Of a DNA stretch of 44,205 nucleotides, positions 7,337-13,657 are shown one piece after another (position 1 is the first letter of the stretch; each line of letters opens with the position of its first letter). This stretch comes from a virus. A model generated the notes under the pieces. That model did no database searches. It was given only the letters and a program-made list of their open reading frames with translations, and was not told the DNA's origin. The stretch covers positions 1 through 44,205 of the IMG/VR virus record IMGVR_UViG_3300008108_000170; one strand, given 5' to 3'. The translations under genes were made by a program, and so were the position numbers.

Positions 7337-7804
7337 ATGGGCTTAGACATGTATCTCTACGCAAACAAGTACATCTCCAAAGCGGAGTGGCGGGGCGAGG
7401 AAGCCAGCAAGCAGTTTGACGAAATCGTCAAAATCATGCAGGCAGACGAGTTCATCAGAAAGGACTTGCCGTCAGGTAATGTGACTTTTCAGGTCGCTTA
7501 CTGGCGCAAGGCTAACCAAATCCACAAATGGTTCGTGGACAATGTTCAGGACGGCGAAGACAACTGCAGGGAATACTCTGTAGACCGTGAGCAGTTGCAG
7601 AAACTTCTTGACACTTGCAAGAAAGTGAAAGCCGACGGCTCTCTTGCCGACGAGTATCTCCCGCCAAGCGAGGGCTTCTTCTTTGGCTCTAACGAAATTG
7701 ACGAGTGGTACTGGCAGGACATTGACAGCACGATTGAAATGCTGACAGACACGCTCACCCACACGCCCGAAGACTACGGGTTCACCTACCAGTCAAGTTG
7801 GTAG
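7337..7804 (+). CDS. Conserved MGLDMYLY-type phage protein
   Basis: A 155-residue protein. The N-terminus MGLDMYLYANKYI is the signature of a group of phage hypothetical proteins found in many unrelated phages; their function is not known to me. Other features are YWRKANQIHKWFVDNVQ and, near the C-terminus, GFFFGSNEIDEWYWQDI, which I also associate with that family. An AAAGG about 11 nt upstream may serve as ribosome site. Second gene of the 7126 unit. Confidence 0.75.
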   Translation: MGLDMYLYANKYISKAEWRGEEASKQFDEIVKIMQADEFIRKDLPSGNVTFQVAYWRKANQIHKWFVDNVQDGEDNCREYSVDREQLQKLLDTCKKVKADGSLADEYLPPSEGFFFGSNEIDEWYWQDIDSTIEMLTDTLTHTPEDYGFTYQSSW

Positions 7805-7807
7805 ACC

Positions 7808-8041
7808 GTGAAAGTCTCTGAAGCGATTGAGGTGTTGAGCAAGTTCTACAAGCCCGACGATGAGTTATGTATCTCATGGTGGGGCAAGGAACTATTCTTT
7901 GACGCCGACAACAATCCATGCACGGACGAACAATGGCAGAAAGCCGTAGACGACTTTGATGCCAACGAGGGCTACGAACATATCAACAACAAGATATGGG
8001 ACTACCTCAACTACGCAATCTACGAAGCGGGCGACTTCTAG
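7808..8041 (+). CDS. Hypothetical acidic protein (GTG start)
   Basis: A 77-residue protein starting at GTG 3 nt after the preceding stop. It is acidic and aromatic-rich (CISWWGKELFF; IWDYLNYAIYEAGDF). Not recognised. Last gene of the 7126 unit, followed by a boundary repeat. Confidence 0.7.
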   Translation: MKVSEAIEVLSKFYKPDDELCISWWGKELFFDADNNPCTDEQWQKAVDDFDANEGYEHINNKIWDYLNYAIYEAGDF

Positions 8042-8046
8042 GTTCG

Positions 8047-8073
8047 CTATCCGCCACCGTCAGAGTTAGCGCA
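8047..8073 (+). repeat. Boundary repeat
   Basis: CTATCCGCCACCGT, then CAGAGTTAGCGCA; one base differs from the core. CGGGGCT follows at about 8089. Confidence 0.8.
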
Positions 8074-8130
8074 ATAGCGTTAGCCTGGCGGGGCTGACGG
8101 CACGCCATCAAAACGCAATTGGATGGCAGG

Positions 8131-8159
8131 TTGCCATTGTGCCTAATAACGGGTACATT
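8131..8159 (+). promoter_or_regulatory. Repeated promoter
   Basis: -35 TTGCCA, 17-nt spacer with AATAACGG, -10 TACATT, 6 nt to ATG 8166. Confidence 0.88.
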
Positions 8160-8165
8160 GATGGC

Positions 8166-8444
8166 ATGACAAACAAGATAGCAATCGGCGCACATGCCGA
8201 AGTGTATTACAAGGACGACGGTAGTCCGAGCGAAACATTCAATGCCTATTTCTCGTTCGGCGAGGAAGTAGCAGACGAAAAAGGTGACATTGTCGGCGAC
8301 ACATTTGGCGTTGCAGACATCTACATTTTCTTCTATGCGTCAGGCGAAGACGAAATCAAAGGCTTCATGAACAGTTACATGTCCGTAAGCCACGAGGACT
8401 TCGTTGTTGAAGCGTACAGCATTGCCTACAAGGAGATTGACTGA
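8166..8444 (+). CDS. Hypothetical protein
   Basis: A 92-residue acidic protein with strand-like alternation (VADIYIFFYASGEDEIKGF). Not recognised. Leaderless start; TGA overlaps the next ATG by one base, so the pair is coupled. Confidence 0.72.
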   Translation: MTNKIAIGAHAEVYYKDDGSPSETFNAYFSFGEEVADEKGDIVGDTFGVADIYIFFYASGEDEIKGFMNSYMSVSHEDFVVEAYSIAYKEID

Positions 8445-8662
8445 TGATTAGCGAGAAAGAAAGACTCAACCTTCAGCACGGGGACATCGTCGCACGAAAG
8501 TTCCGTGGTACAGTCACCAAGTTTGTTATCGCTGGCATAACCAACAGCAGAAAGCACTTTTGGGTGCGGGACTTGCGCTGGGGCAACGACGGCTACTACG
8601 ACGAGAACCACAACCTAACTGAACCAAAGTGGTCGGTTGTGTCTATGGCTAATAACGGATAG
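8444..8662 (+). CDS. Hypothetical basic/aromatic protein
   Basis: A 72-residue protein, mildly basic, with a possible small beta-barrel pattern (HGDIVARKFRGTVTKFVIAG then KHFWVRDLRWG). Not recognised. Its final codons are the promoter of the next unit: the stop TAG is the first half of the -10 TAGAGT. Confidence 0.7.
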   Translation: MISEKERLNLQHGDIVARKFRGTVTKFVIAGITNSRKHFWVRDLRWGNDGYYDENHNLTEPKWSVVSMANNG

Positions 8663-8665
8663 AGT
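8637..8665 (+). promoter_or_regulatory. Repeated promoter inside a gene end
   Basis: -35 TTGTGT, 17-nt spacer with AATAACGG, -10 TAGAGT, 7 nt to ATG 8673. It lies wholly within the 3' end of the previous gene. Confidence 0.85.
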
Positions 8666-8672
8666 TATTTGC

Positions 8673-8990
8673 ATGACAACAATCAACGACAAAGCGGTAG
8701 ATACTTGGGAAGCCAAGTACAAGCCCATCAAAAACCACATCAACCCAAGTGCAGGCTGGGGCACAGACGACGAGGACGGCGTTCTCTTTGAGACTTACGG
8801 CGACGAGTTTGAGTTCGTCCGTGAGTACAACGAGGACAATGTTTGGACTTGGGTAGACGGCGACAACGGCACTTACATCGTCACAGGCTTGTGCATGGTC
8901 AATCGCATTGGCTACTTCATCACAGAAGAGCCTCACACATACACAGAAGAGTTTCAGGTGGACACCTACGGAGACGAGGATGACGAGTGA
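8673..8990 (+). CDS. Hypothetical acidic protein
   Basis: A 105-residue protein rich in Asp, Glu and Trp (WGTDDEDGVLFETYGDEFEF), ending DTYGDEDDE. Not recognised. Leaderless start fixed by promoter spacing. The next gene begins at GTG inside the last codons. Confidence 0.72.
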   Translation: MTTINDKAVDTWEAKYKPIKNHINPSAGWGTDDEDGVLFETYGDEFEFVREYNEDNVWTWVDGDNGTYIVTGLCMVNRIGYFITEEPHTYTEEFQVDTYGDEDDE

Positions 8991-9127
8991 ACATCCCACA
9001 GCACATGGTTCAGAGCGCACTGGAGCAGTTTGAAGACTGGCTACATGAGCACCTGCCTGAAGCGCAGGTGGAAGTAGACGGGGCTGGACAGGTCGTCGTC
9101 TACACAGGCGTCTACCTAGATGTCTAG
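8987..9127 (+). CDS. Small 46-residue protein (GTG start)
   Basis: Begins MNIPQHMVQSALEQF and ends YTGVYLDV. The GTG start overlaps the preceding TGA (GTGA), a typical coupled junction. The frame contains a CGGGGCT 7-mer. No recognised domain; one amphipathic helix then a strand pair is likely. Followed by a boundary repeat. Confidence 0.6.
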   Translation: MNIPQHMVQSALEQFEDWLHEHLPEAQVEVDGAGQVVVYTGVYLDV

Positions 9128-9131
9128 GTTC

Positions 9132-9158
9132 CTTTCCGCCACCGTGCCTCTTAGCGCA
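9132..9158 (+). repeat. Boundary repeat
   Basis: CTTTCCGCCACCGT, then GCCTCTTAGCGCA, 4 nt after the stop of the preceding gene. Confidence 0.85.
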
Positions 9159-9171
9159 TATTAGATTTGCC

Positions 9172-9242
9172 CCCAGTGGCCCCGCACCTTTGTCAATTCA
9201 GAATGTTTTCGTGGTTGAGAATTCTGAAGCGGGGCCGCTGGG
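9172..9242. repeat. Large two-part inverted repeat
   Basis: CCCAGTGGCCCCGC (9172-9185) pairs with GCGGGGCCGCTGGG (9229-9242), 14 bp with one G-U. Inside, TTCAGAAT (9197-9204) pairs with ATTCTGAA (9221-9228). The CGGGGCY 7-mer forms the core of the outer stem. It could act as a terminator-like hairpin or a protein site. Confidence 0.7.
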
Positions 9243-9271
9243 CTGAGGCGTCTACGGCATGCAGCATGCGG

Positions 9272-9300
9272 TTGCAATTGAGGCTAATAACGGATACAGT
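9272..9300 (+). promoter_or_regulatory. Repeated promoter
   Basis: -35 TTGCAA, 17-nt spacer with AATAACGG, -10 TACAGT, 7 nt to ATG 9308. Confidence 0.9.
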
Positions 9301-9307
9301 GACTCTC

Positions 9308-9577
9308 ATGACAACTACAACCACAAAAATACTCTCCATTCGTGGGGAACAAAACGGTCCCTTCGGTGGAATTGAATCAGAATGGCAATTGGATGTCTGG
9401 CAGGATGGCGCAGACAATCTGCGTGTTCGTCTCTCCAAAAACGGTAAGAAGTTTGCCGAGAAGACATTCCGTGACTGCGAGACACAGCACTCCGACTCCG
9501 AGCGTTGGGTAAACGACAAGGTCCAGTACCCCAACCCGTTCGCAGGATTCCTGCTCCACAGAATTTGGGAAGGCTGA
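9308..9577 (+). CDS. Hypothetical protein
   Basis: An 89-residue protein beginning MTTTTTKILSIRG. The N-terminal Thr run recurs in several leaderless genes here. The body has a strand-rich pattern (WQLDVWQDGADNLRVRLS). Not recognised. First of a two-gene unit. Confidence 0.72.
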   Translation: MTTTTTKILSIRGEQNGPFGGIESEWQLDVWQDGADNLRVRLSKNGKKFAEKTFRDCETQHSDSERWVNDKVQYPNPFAGFLLHRIWEG

Positions 9578-9578
9578 T

Positions 9579-9752
9579 ATGGCTCCCCCAGTGGGCAGGG
9601 TCCCCAGCGGGGCTGAGAATGCGCACCAGTTCATTCCAGTCCCTCGCAACACTTCACTCACCTATGACGAGTGGTGTGAGGAGTTTGGGCGCAATCACGA
9701 AAACGATGCGAACTACGAGGCGTACGAGCGTTGGGCTGAGAAGAACTCATGA
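9579..9752 (+). CDS. Hypothetical 57-residue protein
   Basis: Begins MAPPVGRVPSGAENA; the C-terminal half is acidic and helical (YEAYERWAEKNS). The ATG lies 1 nt after the preceding stop (TGATATG). Not recognised. A CGGGGCT lies within it. Confidence 0.65.
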   Translation: MAPPVGRVPSGAENAHQFIPVPRNTSLTYDEWCEEFGRNHENDANYEAYERWAEKNS

Positions 9753-9756
9753 ATTC

Positions 9757-9813
9757 AGCCCCGTCTTAATTCATTTAGACGCCTAAATTAATCGTTGTGT
9801 TAACGGCGGGGCT
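9757..9813. repeat. Inverted AGCCCCG ... CGGGGCT pair
   Basis: AGCCCCG (9757-9763) and CGGGGCT (9807-9813) flank an AT-rich stretch containing TTTAG/CTAAA. It sits just after a stop codon and 33 bp before the next promoter; possible 3'-end hairpin. Confidence 0.55.
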
Positions 9814-9846
9814 CTACCTACAATGCGCACCGAGCCCTATGCCAAG

Positions 9847-9875
9847 TTGGAGTTGTGCCTAATAACGGATACAGT
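9847..9875 (+). promoter_or_regulatory. Repeated promoter
   Basis: -35 TTGGAG, 17-nt spacer with AATAACGG, -10 TACAGT, 7 nt to ATG 9883. Confidence 0.9.
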
Positions 9876-9882
9876 TACACCT

Positions 9883-9924
9883 ATGAAAACAACAACCACA
9901 CCGAGGGAGGTCGCTAATGGCTAA
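9883..9924 (+). CDS. Leaderless 13-residue leader peptide
   Basis: ATG exactly 7 nt after the -10 opens MKTTTTPREVANG. The stop TAA lies within the start region of the next gene: its last codons hold the GGGAGG ribosome site and overlap ATG 9917. The arrangement suggests a leaderless mini-ORF that delivers ribosomes to, or controls, the downstream gene. A matching case lies at 11550. Confidence 0.6.
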   Translation: MKTTTTPREVANG

Positions 9925-10330
9925 GTCTATCAGCGTCAAAGTCCCCACCAAAAAAATCATCACTGAACTCAAGCGTGCCCGTGCTGAGCGTGAAAAGGCT
10001 ATTGCCGATTACGAAAAGGCAGAAAAGGCTCACGCAAAGGCTATGGACGAAATGAAGTCCAAAGTCGTTGCTCAAGTCAAAAACGGCAAGGCAACTGTCA
10101 CTGAAGTAGATACTTACGCGAGGTGGCATCAGGACGACAAAAACGCAACGACTTTCACTATCACGGTGAAAATCCCAAAGAGCGTTATGACCGAGCCTGA
10201 GAGCCCTGAGCGTCCGAGCACAGGCAGACACGAAATTGAGGAAATCTCACACGCTATTCGTGTCTTGGAAATGACGAACGAGGAGTTCGTGAACGCCAGC
10301 ACTTACAACGCTGTCATCAGATACCTCTAA
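9917..10330 (+). CDS. Hypothetical protein with N-terminal coiled coil
   Basis: A 137-residue protein. Residues about 10-55 are Lys/Glu/Ala heptad-like sequence (ELKRARAEREKAIADYEKAE) predicting a coiled coil; the rest is a small mixed domain. The start has a Shine-Dalgarno (GGGAGG) 6 nt upstream and overlaps the mini-ORF that opens the message. Unknown function. Followed by a terminator-like hairpin. Confidence 0.75.
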   Translation: MAKSISVKVPTKKIITELKRARAEREKAIADYEKAEKAHAKAMDEMKSKVVAQVKNGKATVTEVDTYARWHQDDKNATTFTITVKIPKSVMTEPESPERPSTGRHEIEEISHAIRVLEMTNEEFVNASTYNAVIRYL

Positions 10331-10343
10331 TCAACGGAGAGAC

Positions 10344-10380
10344 AGGGTGGGGGTCATCACGACCCCTGCCCTACTTTCCT
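10344..10380 (+). terminator. Terminator-like hairpin
   Basis: A 12-bp stem (AGGGTGGGGGTC / GACCCCTGCCCT, two G-U pairs) with a 5-nt loop, followed by ACTTTCC that merges into the boundary repeat. No long U tract. Confidence 0.6.
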
Positions 10381-10405
10381 TTCCGCCACCGTTACCCTTA
10401 GCGCA
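10379..10405 (+). repeat. Boundary repeat
   Basis: CTTTCCGCCACCGT, then TACCCTTAGCGCA; AGCCCCG follows at about 10421. Confidence 0.85.
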
Positions 10406-10532
10406 AGCGCTTCAGGGCGGAGCCCCGAGGTCCGTTCTTTGAGCGCATTTTTGACCACCCTCGCACGGGCGCACGCACGAGCGTAGCGCGGCGGGGCCGA
10501 CGCACGCACCCACGCACGAGGGGCACGGCAGG

Positions 10533-10561
10533 TTGTGTTTGTCCCTAATAACGGATACGGT
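10533..10561 (+). promoter_or_regulatory. Repeated promoter
   Basis: -35 TTGTGT, 17-nt spacer with AATAACGG, -10 TACGGT, 7 nt to ATG 10569. Confidence 0.9.
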
Positions 10562-10568
10562 AGTACCC

Positions 10569-10973
10569 ATGACAAACCAAACACCAAACCCTGAACAGGC
10601 GATAGTAGACGCTTATGCGTCTGCCTATGAAGCCCGTAAGCGTGCGGAAGCGGTTGAGGCGCAGGCTAAGGCTATGCTCACCGACTACTACGCACAGCAA
10701 GGCATTACCCGTGCAACGACCAGCAACGGCTCAACCGTTGTCTGCGTAGAGCAAGTGTCCAAGCGTGAGTTTGACACCGAAGCCCTGCGTGGCAAGGTCA
10801 GCGACAAGGTATTCACCGCAGTCACCAAGACCGCAGTAGACACCAAGTCGTTTGACAAGGCTGTCGGCAACGGCGATATCAGCAACGACACCGTAACGGC
10901 TGTCGTGTCTATCAAGCCTTACACACGGGTCACGGTTGGCGAGGCAGTAGCCGTAGCCAGCGTGGCTGTCTAG
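10569..10973 (+). CDS. Hypothetical Ala/Val-rich protein
   Basis: A 134-residue protein. The N-terminal half is a long Ala-rich helix (AYASAYEARKRAEAVEAQAKAM, likely coiled coil); the C-terminal half is Thr/Val-rich and probably beta. Not recognised. Single-gene unit between the promoter at 10533 and a terminator at 10988. Confidence 0.75.
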   Translation: MTNQTPNPEQAIVDAYASAYEARKRAEAVEAQAKAMLTDYYAQQGITRATTSNGSTVVCVEQVSKREFDTEALRGKVSDKVFTAVTKTAVDTKSFDKAVGNGDISNDTVTAVVSIKPYTRVTVGEAVAVASVAV

Positions 10974-10987
10974 TCCTTATCCGAGTA

Positions 10988-11021
10988 GGCAGGGGGTAAC
11001 TCCCCTGCCGAGTTGTTTTTA
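10988..11021 (+). terminator. Intrinsic terminator overlapping next promoter
   Basis: GGCAGGGG / CCCCTGCC, 8-bp stem with 6-nt loop, then GAGTTGTTTTTAT. The T-rich tail includes the -35 of the next promoter. Confidence 0.85.
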
Positions 11022-11041
11022 TACCTAATAACGGATACATT
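11013..11041 (+). promoter_or_regulatory. Repeated promoter
   Basis: -35 TTGTTT, 17-nt spacer with AATAACGG, -10 TACATT, 7 nt to ATG 11049. Confidence 0.9.
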
Positions 11042-11048
11042 TACTCTC

Positions 11049-11354
11049 ATGACAACAACAACAACACACATACACGCAAGCGGTGAGAACAAGCGCATTT
11101 TTGTCAGCGTCAGTAATCACGAAGTTAGCGAAACCTGCCGTATCCCCTACTGGAGTGTCAAAGTCTCCACAGGCGAAGTAATCGGCGCAGACACGCCTAG
11201 TCCGTTCGTCAGCACCAACACAGACACCGTCTTCTTTATCAACGAGAGCGACGCCCGTAGGTGGTTGGCTATCGCAGACGAGTTCGTCACTTGGAAGTCA
11301 GACGGAACACGAGAGAAAGTGGACTTCAGGGTAGAGGCTATCCCAGTCGTCTAG
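11049..11354 (+). CDS. Hypothetical protein
   Basis: A 101-residue protein, N-terminus MTTTTTHIHASG, then a strand-rich body (PYWSVKVSTGEVIG; TVFFINESDARRWLAIADEF). Not recognised. Leaderless start. It ends tail-to-tail with a possible minus-strand gene, the two sharing CTAG. Confidence 0.72.
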   Translation: MTTTTTHIHASGENKRIFVSVSNHEVSETCRIPYWSVKVSTGEVIGADTPSPFVSTNTDTVFFINESDARRWLAIADEFVTWKSDGTREKVDFRVEAIPVV

Positions 11355-11560
11355 TCAAGACGGCGGAAGCGGGACCGCTGAACAAGCGCAACCGCTTCTG
11401 CCAACTTGGCTTCGGCTTCGTCTAACTGAGCGAACACTCTCTCCATTTCAGCAGACAACTCAGCGAGACGCCGTTGGCGGCCCCGCTGCCGTGCTTCGTC
11501 TAGTGAGTGCAGGTTGTCATTGTCGCTAATAACGGATACCCTTCTACTTATGAAACACAC
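11351..11560 (-). CDS. Possible small coiled-coil protein (start uncertain)
   Basis: The minus strand stays open here and encodes a heptad-like helix (LSAEMERVFAQLDEAEAKLA) ending in RSRFRRLD. The tail-to-tail CTAG overlap with the plus gene is typical of real convergent genes. The outer start at 11560 lies in promoter and leader-peptide sequence of the next unit and is unlikely; the true start is probably within 11440-11510. It could be a chance frame. Confidence 0.3.
   Translation of the reverse strand: MCFISRRVSVISDNDNLHSLDEARQRGRQRRLAELSAEMERVFAQLDEAEAKLAEAVALVQRSRFRRLD
11514..11542 (+). promoter_or_regulatory. Repeated promoter
   Basis: -35 TTGTCA, 17-nt spacer with AATAACGG, -10 TACCCT, 7 nt to ATG 11550. 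Confidence 0.9.
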
Positions 11561-11582
11561 AACACGGAAAGCAGGCTTCTAA
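11550..11582 (+). CDS. Leaderless 10-residue leader peptide
   Basis: MKHTTRKAGF starts exactly 7 nt after the -10. Its TAA overlaps the next ATG (TAATG). It resembles the mini-ORF at 9883 in position and in its short basic/Thr-rich sequence. Confidence 0.6.
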   Translation: MKHTTRKAGF

Positions 11583-11992
11583 TGGGTCAATACCATATCG
11601 TTGCCAACCTAGACAAAAAAGAGTTCTTTACTCCACACCAACTCGGACTTGGTGCTAAGCAGTGGGAACACTTTAGCGGAGACGCAAGTATTCCGCAAGC
11701 AATTTACCTACTTATTACGGCTTCTCCAATGCGGGGCGGCGGCGACATCATCATCAGAGAAACTGACCCGTCTATTATCGGGCGTTGGGTTGGTGACAGA
11801 GTTGTCGTACTCGGCGACTACACAGAGGACAGCGATATGCCGTCTTACCCGAACTTCGGTAGCGTGTACGGCGAGACAAAAAGTTGGACTGACATCAGCG
11901 AGCAAGTTGCCACTGCGTTCAGCGAGATATTTCCAGTGACCTATTCGGGCACAGGTTGGAAGCAACGAGAGTTCTCGGAGAGCGAGTTCTAA
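11582..11992 (+). CDS. Hypothetical protein (MGQYHIV)
   Basis: A 136-residue protein starting MGQYHIVANLDKKEFF. It has the look of a conserved phage hypothetical: a short N-terminal strand pair, then GRWVGDRVVVLGDYTED, but I cannot name the family. It is translated by coupling to the 10-codon mini-ORF whose stop overlaps its start. The C-terminus is acidic (REFSESEF). Confidence 0.75.
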   Translation: MGQYHIVANLDKKEFFTPHQLGLGAKQWEHFSGDASIPQAIYLLITASPMRGGGDIIIRETDPSIIGRWVGDRVVVLGDYTEDSDMPSYPNFGSVYGETKSWTDISEQVATAFSEIFPVTYSGTGWKQREFSESEF

Positions 11993-12014
11993 TGAACGGG
12001 GCTACACTCGTCGT

Positions 12015-12215
12015 ATGAACATGCCAAACCTTTATTCATGCGACTTGTGTGGTGGCTCAATAGACCCCAAAGGCATGACGACTATCAGGTTCGTCAGCGG
12101 TTGGGTGAAGGGGCAGTCCCGCACACTAACTTCCATTGAGCAAGAGCATTGGCGTTACAGACACGACTTCTGCGTGGACAAGCAAGTGCGAGACCAGCAA
12201 GAGACATTGTTCTAG
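12015..12215 (+). CDS. Small zinc-ribbon protein
   Basis: A 66-residue protein with CDLCGG near the N-terminus; the partner ligands could be the later RYRHDFC residues, as in DUF/zinc-finger phage proteins of this size. The start lies 6 nt after TACACT, which is directly preceded by ACGGGGC, so it is probably leaderless but from a promoter lacking the AATAACGG core. Confidence 0.7.
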   Translation: MNMPNLYSCDLCGGSIDPKGMTTIRFVSGWVKGQSRTLTSIEQEHWRYRHDFCVDKQVRDQQETLF

Positions 12216-12257
12216 CAGCGGGGCCGACGCGCCATCTTCGCACGGCAAGGCGCAAGG

Positions 12258-12286
12258 TTGTCGTTATACCTAATAACGGATACCAT
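12258..12286 (+). promoter_or_regulatory. Repeated promoter
   Basis: -35 TTGTCG, 17-nt spacer with AATAACGG, -10 TACCAT, 7 nt to ATG 12294. Confidence 0.9.
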
Positions 12287-12293
12287 TACCCCT

Positions 12294-12725
12294 ATGACAA
12301 ACATAGAGCAAGTTACCCAGTTGGTTGCGGAGAAATATCTCCCTGCCAACCCATTAGAGCAATCAGTTACATCAAGCGAGGCAACCTTCTCGGTTGTTGC
12401 GCCTGACGGAACTTTCACACAGACCATCACGGGTGGAGATATCTACGACATTATCTACTCCGATGAGGCACGACAAATGGCGAGCAAGGCAGAGTTCATC
12501 GCTATCGTTACGCACGGTTGGGCAAGCCCGATTAGCAACGGCGATGAGTACAGCGAAGTTCCACCAAGCCAACACCCAGAGCGTAGGCGTGTAAGTATCT
12601 GCGCCGTAGCAAGCCGTGACGCATCAGTCCACTCGGCTATGCGTATGGCAGGCGAAGATGACTTCATCTTTGACAGCAGTGGTCGTGGTGCGTTGGCAGA
12701 CGCAATCTACGGCTTGTTCGCCTAA
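12294..12725 (+). CDS. Hypothetical protein
   Basis: A 143-residue soluble protein beginning MTNIEQVTQLVAEKY. The middle reads like an alpha/beta domain (EFIAIVTHGWASPI ... RRRVSICAVASRD), with GEDDFIFDSSGRGALADAI near the end. Not recognised. Single-gene unit closed by a hairpin at 12740. Confidence 0.75.
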   Translation: MTNIEQVTQLVAEKYLPANPLEQSVTSSEATFSVVAPDGTFTQTITGGDIYDIIYSDEARQMASKAEFIAIVTHGWASPISNGDEYSEVPPSQHPERRRVSICAVASRDASVHSAMRMAGEDDFIFDSSGRGALADAIYGLFA

Positions 12726-12739
12726 CAGCAAGTCCAACG

Positions 12740-12770
12740 GGGAGTGGTGGGGCAACCTGCCACTCCCTTT
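12740..12770 (+). terminator. Terminator-like hairpin merging into boundary repeat
   Basis: GGGAGTGG (12740-12747) pairs with CCACTCCC (12760-12767), 8 bp; a short TTT follows and forms part of the boundary repeat. Confidence 0.65.
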
Positions 12771-12793
12771 CCGCCACCGTTAGCCTTAGCGCA
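12767..12793 (+). repeat. Boundary repeat
   Basis: CTTTCCGCCACCGT, then TAGCCTTAGCGCA; GGCCCCG follows at about 12812. Confidence 0.85.
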
Positions 12794-12843
12794 AACACAA
12801 TTCCTCGGCGGCCCCGCGCGCGCGTGCGAGAGTTTATGCGTAG

Positions 12844-12872
12844 TTGGAATTGTTGCTAATAACGGATACGGT
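12844..12872 (+). promoter_or_regulatory. Repeated promoter
   Basis: -35 TTGGAA, 17-nt spacer with AATAACGG, -10 TACGGT, 7 nt to ATG 12880. Confidence 0.9.
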
Positions 12873-12879
12873 TAGGTAC

Positions 12880-13116
12880 ATGAACAAATTACACACCTTC
12901 GTACAGACAGCACCCAAGCCAACCACAGTCTTTGAGAGTTTGGTTATGACCCTAGCCCTTGTGGCGACGGCTGAAGACTTGCGGGACTTCGCAGAGGCAG
13001 AGAAAATGGCGTTTGAGTGCGCTGAACTTCTCACTGACGAGGAAGTCTCACGGGCACTCGCCATTGTTGAGGAGATGGAAGCACAAGACCAATTCTCAAT
13101 GGGTGGTGACGCCTAA
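12880..13116 (+). CDS. Hypothetical helical protein
   Basis: A 78-residue, largely helical acidic protein (LVATAEDLRDFAEAEKMAFECAELLTDEEVSRALAIVEE). Not recognised. Leaderless start; an intrinsic terminator lies about 55 nt after its stop. Confidence 0.72.
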   Translation: MNKLHTFVQTAPKPTTVFESLVMTLALVATAEDLRDFAEAEKMAFECAELLTDEEVSRALAIVEEMEAQDQFSMGGDA

Positions 13117-13149
13117 GACAGGTGAAGAGCAGCGCGAGAGCCCCGAGGG

Positions 13150-13290
13150 TTATCGTGGGCAACAATTAGACCGCAGTCGCAAGTTCGCTATAAAGCGAGG
13201 CTTCTGCGGTTTTTCTGTATCTACTGGCATGTCGGCAACTTCAGCGACTTCAGCGTCGGGTTGCGGGGCGTCAGAGTTGTCATCAGTCAT
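13150..13290 (-). CDS. Small acidic protein, minus strand
   Basis: A 46-residue frame starting MTDDNSDAPQPDAEV, acidic and Pro/Ala-rich, with a basic C-terminus (KPRFIANLRLRSNCCPR). The ATG is 6 nt after CATACT preceded by TG, a plausible extended -10 leaderless start. It overlaps a plus-strand terminator, which weakens the case. Confidence 0.45.
   Translation of the reverse strand: MTDDNSDAPQPDAEVAEVADMPVDTEKPQKPRFIANLRLRSNCCPR
13170..13214 (+). terminator. Branched intrinsic terminator
   Basis: ACCGCAG / CTGCGGT outer stem, inner TCGCT-ATAA-AGCGA hairpin, then TTTTT. It serves the gene ending at 13116. Confidence 0.75.
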
Positions 13291-13312
13291 GAAACAAGTA
13301 TGACATGGCTTC

Positions 13313-13357
13313 TAGCCCCTGCGCCTAGCATTGGGGGTGGGTAAGGCGCAAGGGCTA
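13313..13357. repeat. Strong inverted repeat between convergent and divergent units
   Basis: TAGCCCCTGCGCC (13313-13325) and GGCGCAAGGGCTA (13345-13357) pair over 12 positions with one mismatch, just past the minus-strand stop at 13364. Likely 3' hairpin of the KTSC gene. Confidence 0.65.
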
Positions 13358-13363
13358 AGAAAC

Positions 13364-13582
13364 TTAGTTCACTCGGACGAAGTCGTGGTTCGGCTTCACA
13401 ACCGAGTTCACGACAGTCCCGTGACTGTCTGCGTCACGAACGGTTTGCCATGTCTGGGGCGTTACCCCCGCATAGACATACTTACCGCCATTACGGAAGG
13501 TCACTTGGAGCGTCTTGTCCTTCGGCTTGTACCGCATTGACTTGACTGCCATTGAGTGGCGTGTCTTTTTTCTGTTTTTCAT
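13364..13582 (-). CDS. KTSC-domain protein
   Basis: A 72-residue protein. From MAVKSMRYKPKDKTLQVTF through GGKYVYAGVTPQTWQTV and the NSVVKPNHDFVRVN end, it matches the layout of the KTSC domain: a strand, then L-x-V-x-F-x-x-G-x-x-Y-x-Y, then V-P/T-x-x-x-W-x-x. KTSC proteins are common small phage and bacterial proteins linked to RNA or lysyl-tRNA synthetase contexts, without proven function. The start at 13582 follows the divergent repeated promoter by 7 nt. Confidence 0.8.
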   Translation of the reverse strand: MKNRKKTRHSMAVKSMRYKPKDKTLQVTFRNGGKYVYAGVTPQTWQTVRDADSHGTVVNSVVKPNHDFVRVN

Positions 13583-13589
13583 AAGTAGT

Positions 13590-13618
13590 ACGGTATCCGT
13601 TATTACGCCTAATTCCAA
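13590..13618 (-). promoter_or_regulatory. Repeated promoter, minus strand (divergent pair)
   Basis: -35 TTGGAA, 17-nt spacer with AATAACGG, -10 TACCGT, 7 nt to ATG 13582. Only 3 bp separate it from the divergent copy at 13622. Confidence 0.88.
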
Positions 13619-13621
13619 CTG

Positions 13622-13650
13622 TTGCTTTTGTACCTAATAACGGATACAGT
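13622..13650 (+). promoter_or_regulatory. Repeated promoter feeding a structured leader
   Basis: -35 TTGCTT, 17-nt spacer with AATAACGG, -10 TACAGT. No start codon follows at 7 nt; the predicted first base is G13658 of the structured leader. Confidence 0.88.
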
Positions 13651-13657
13651 AATAGTC

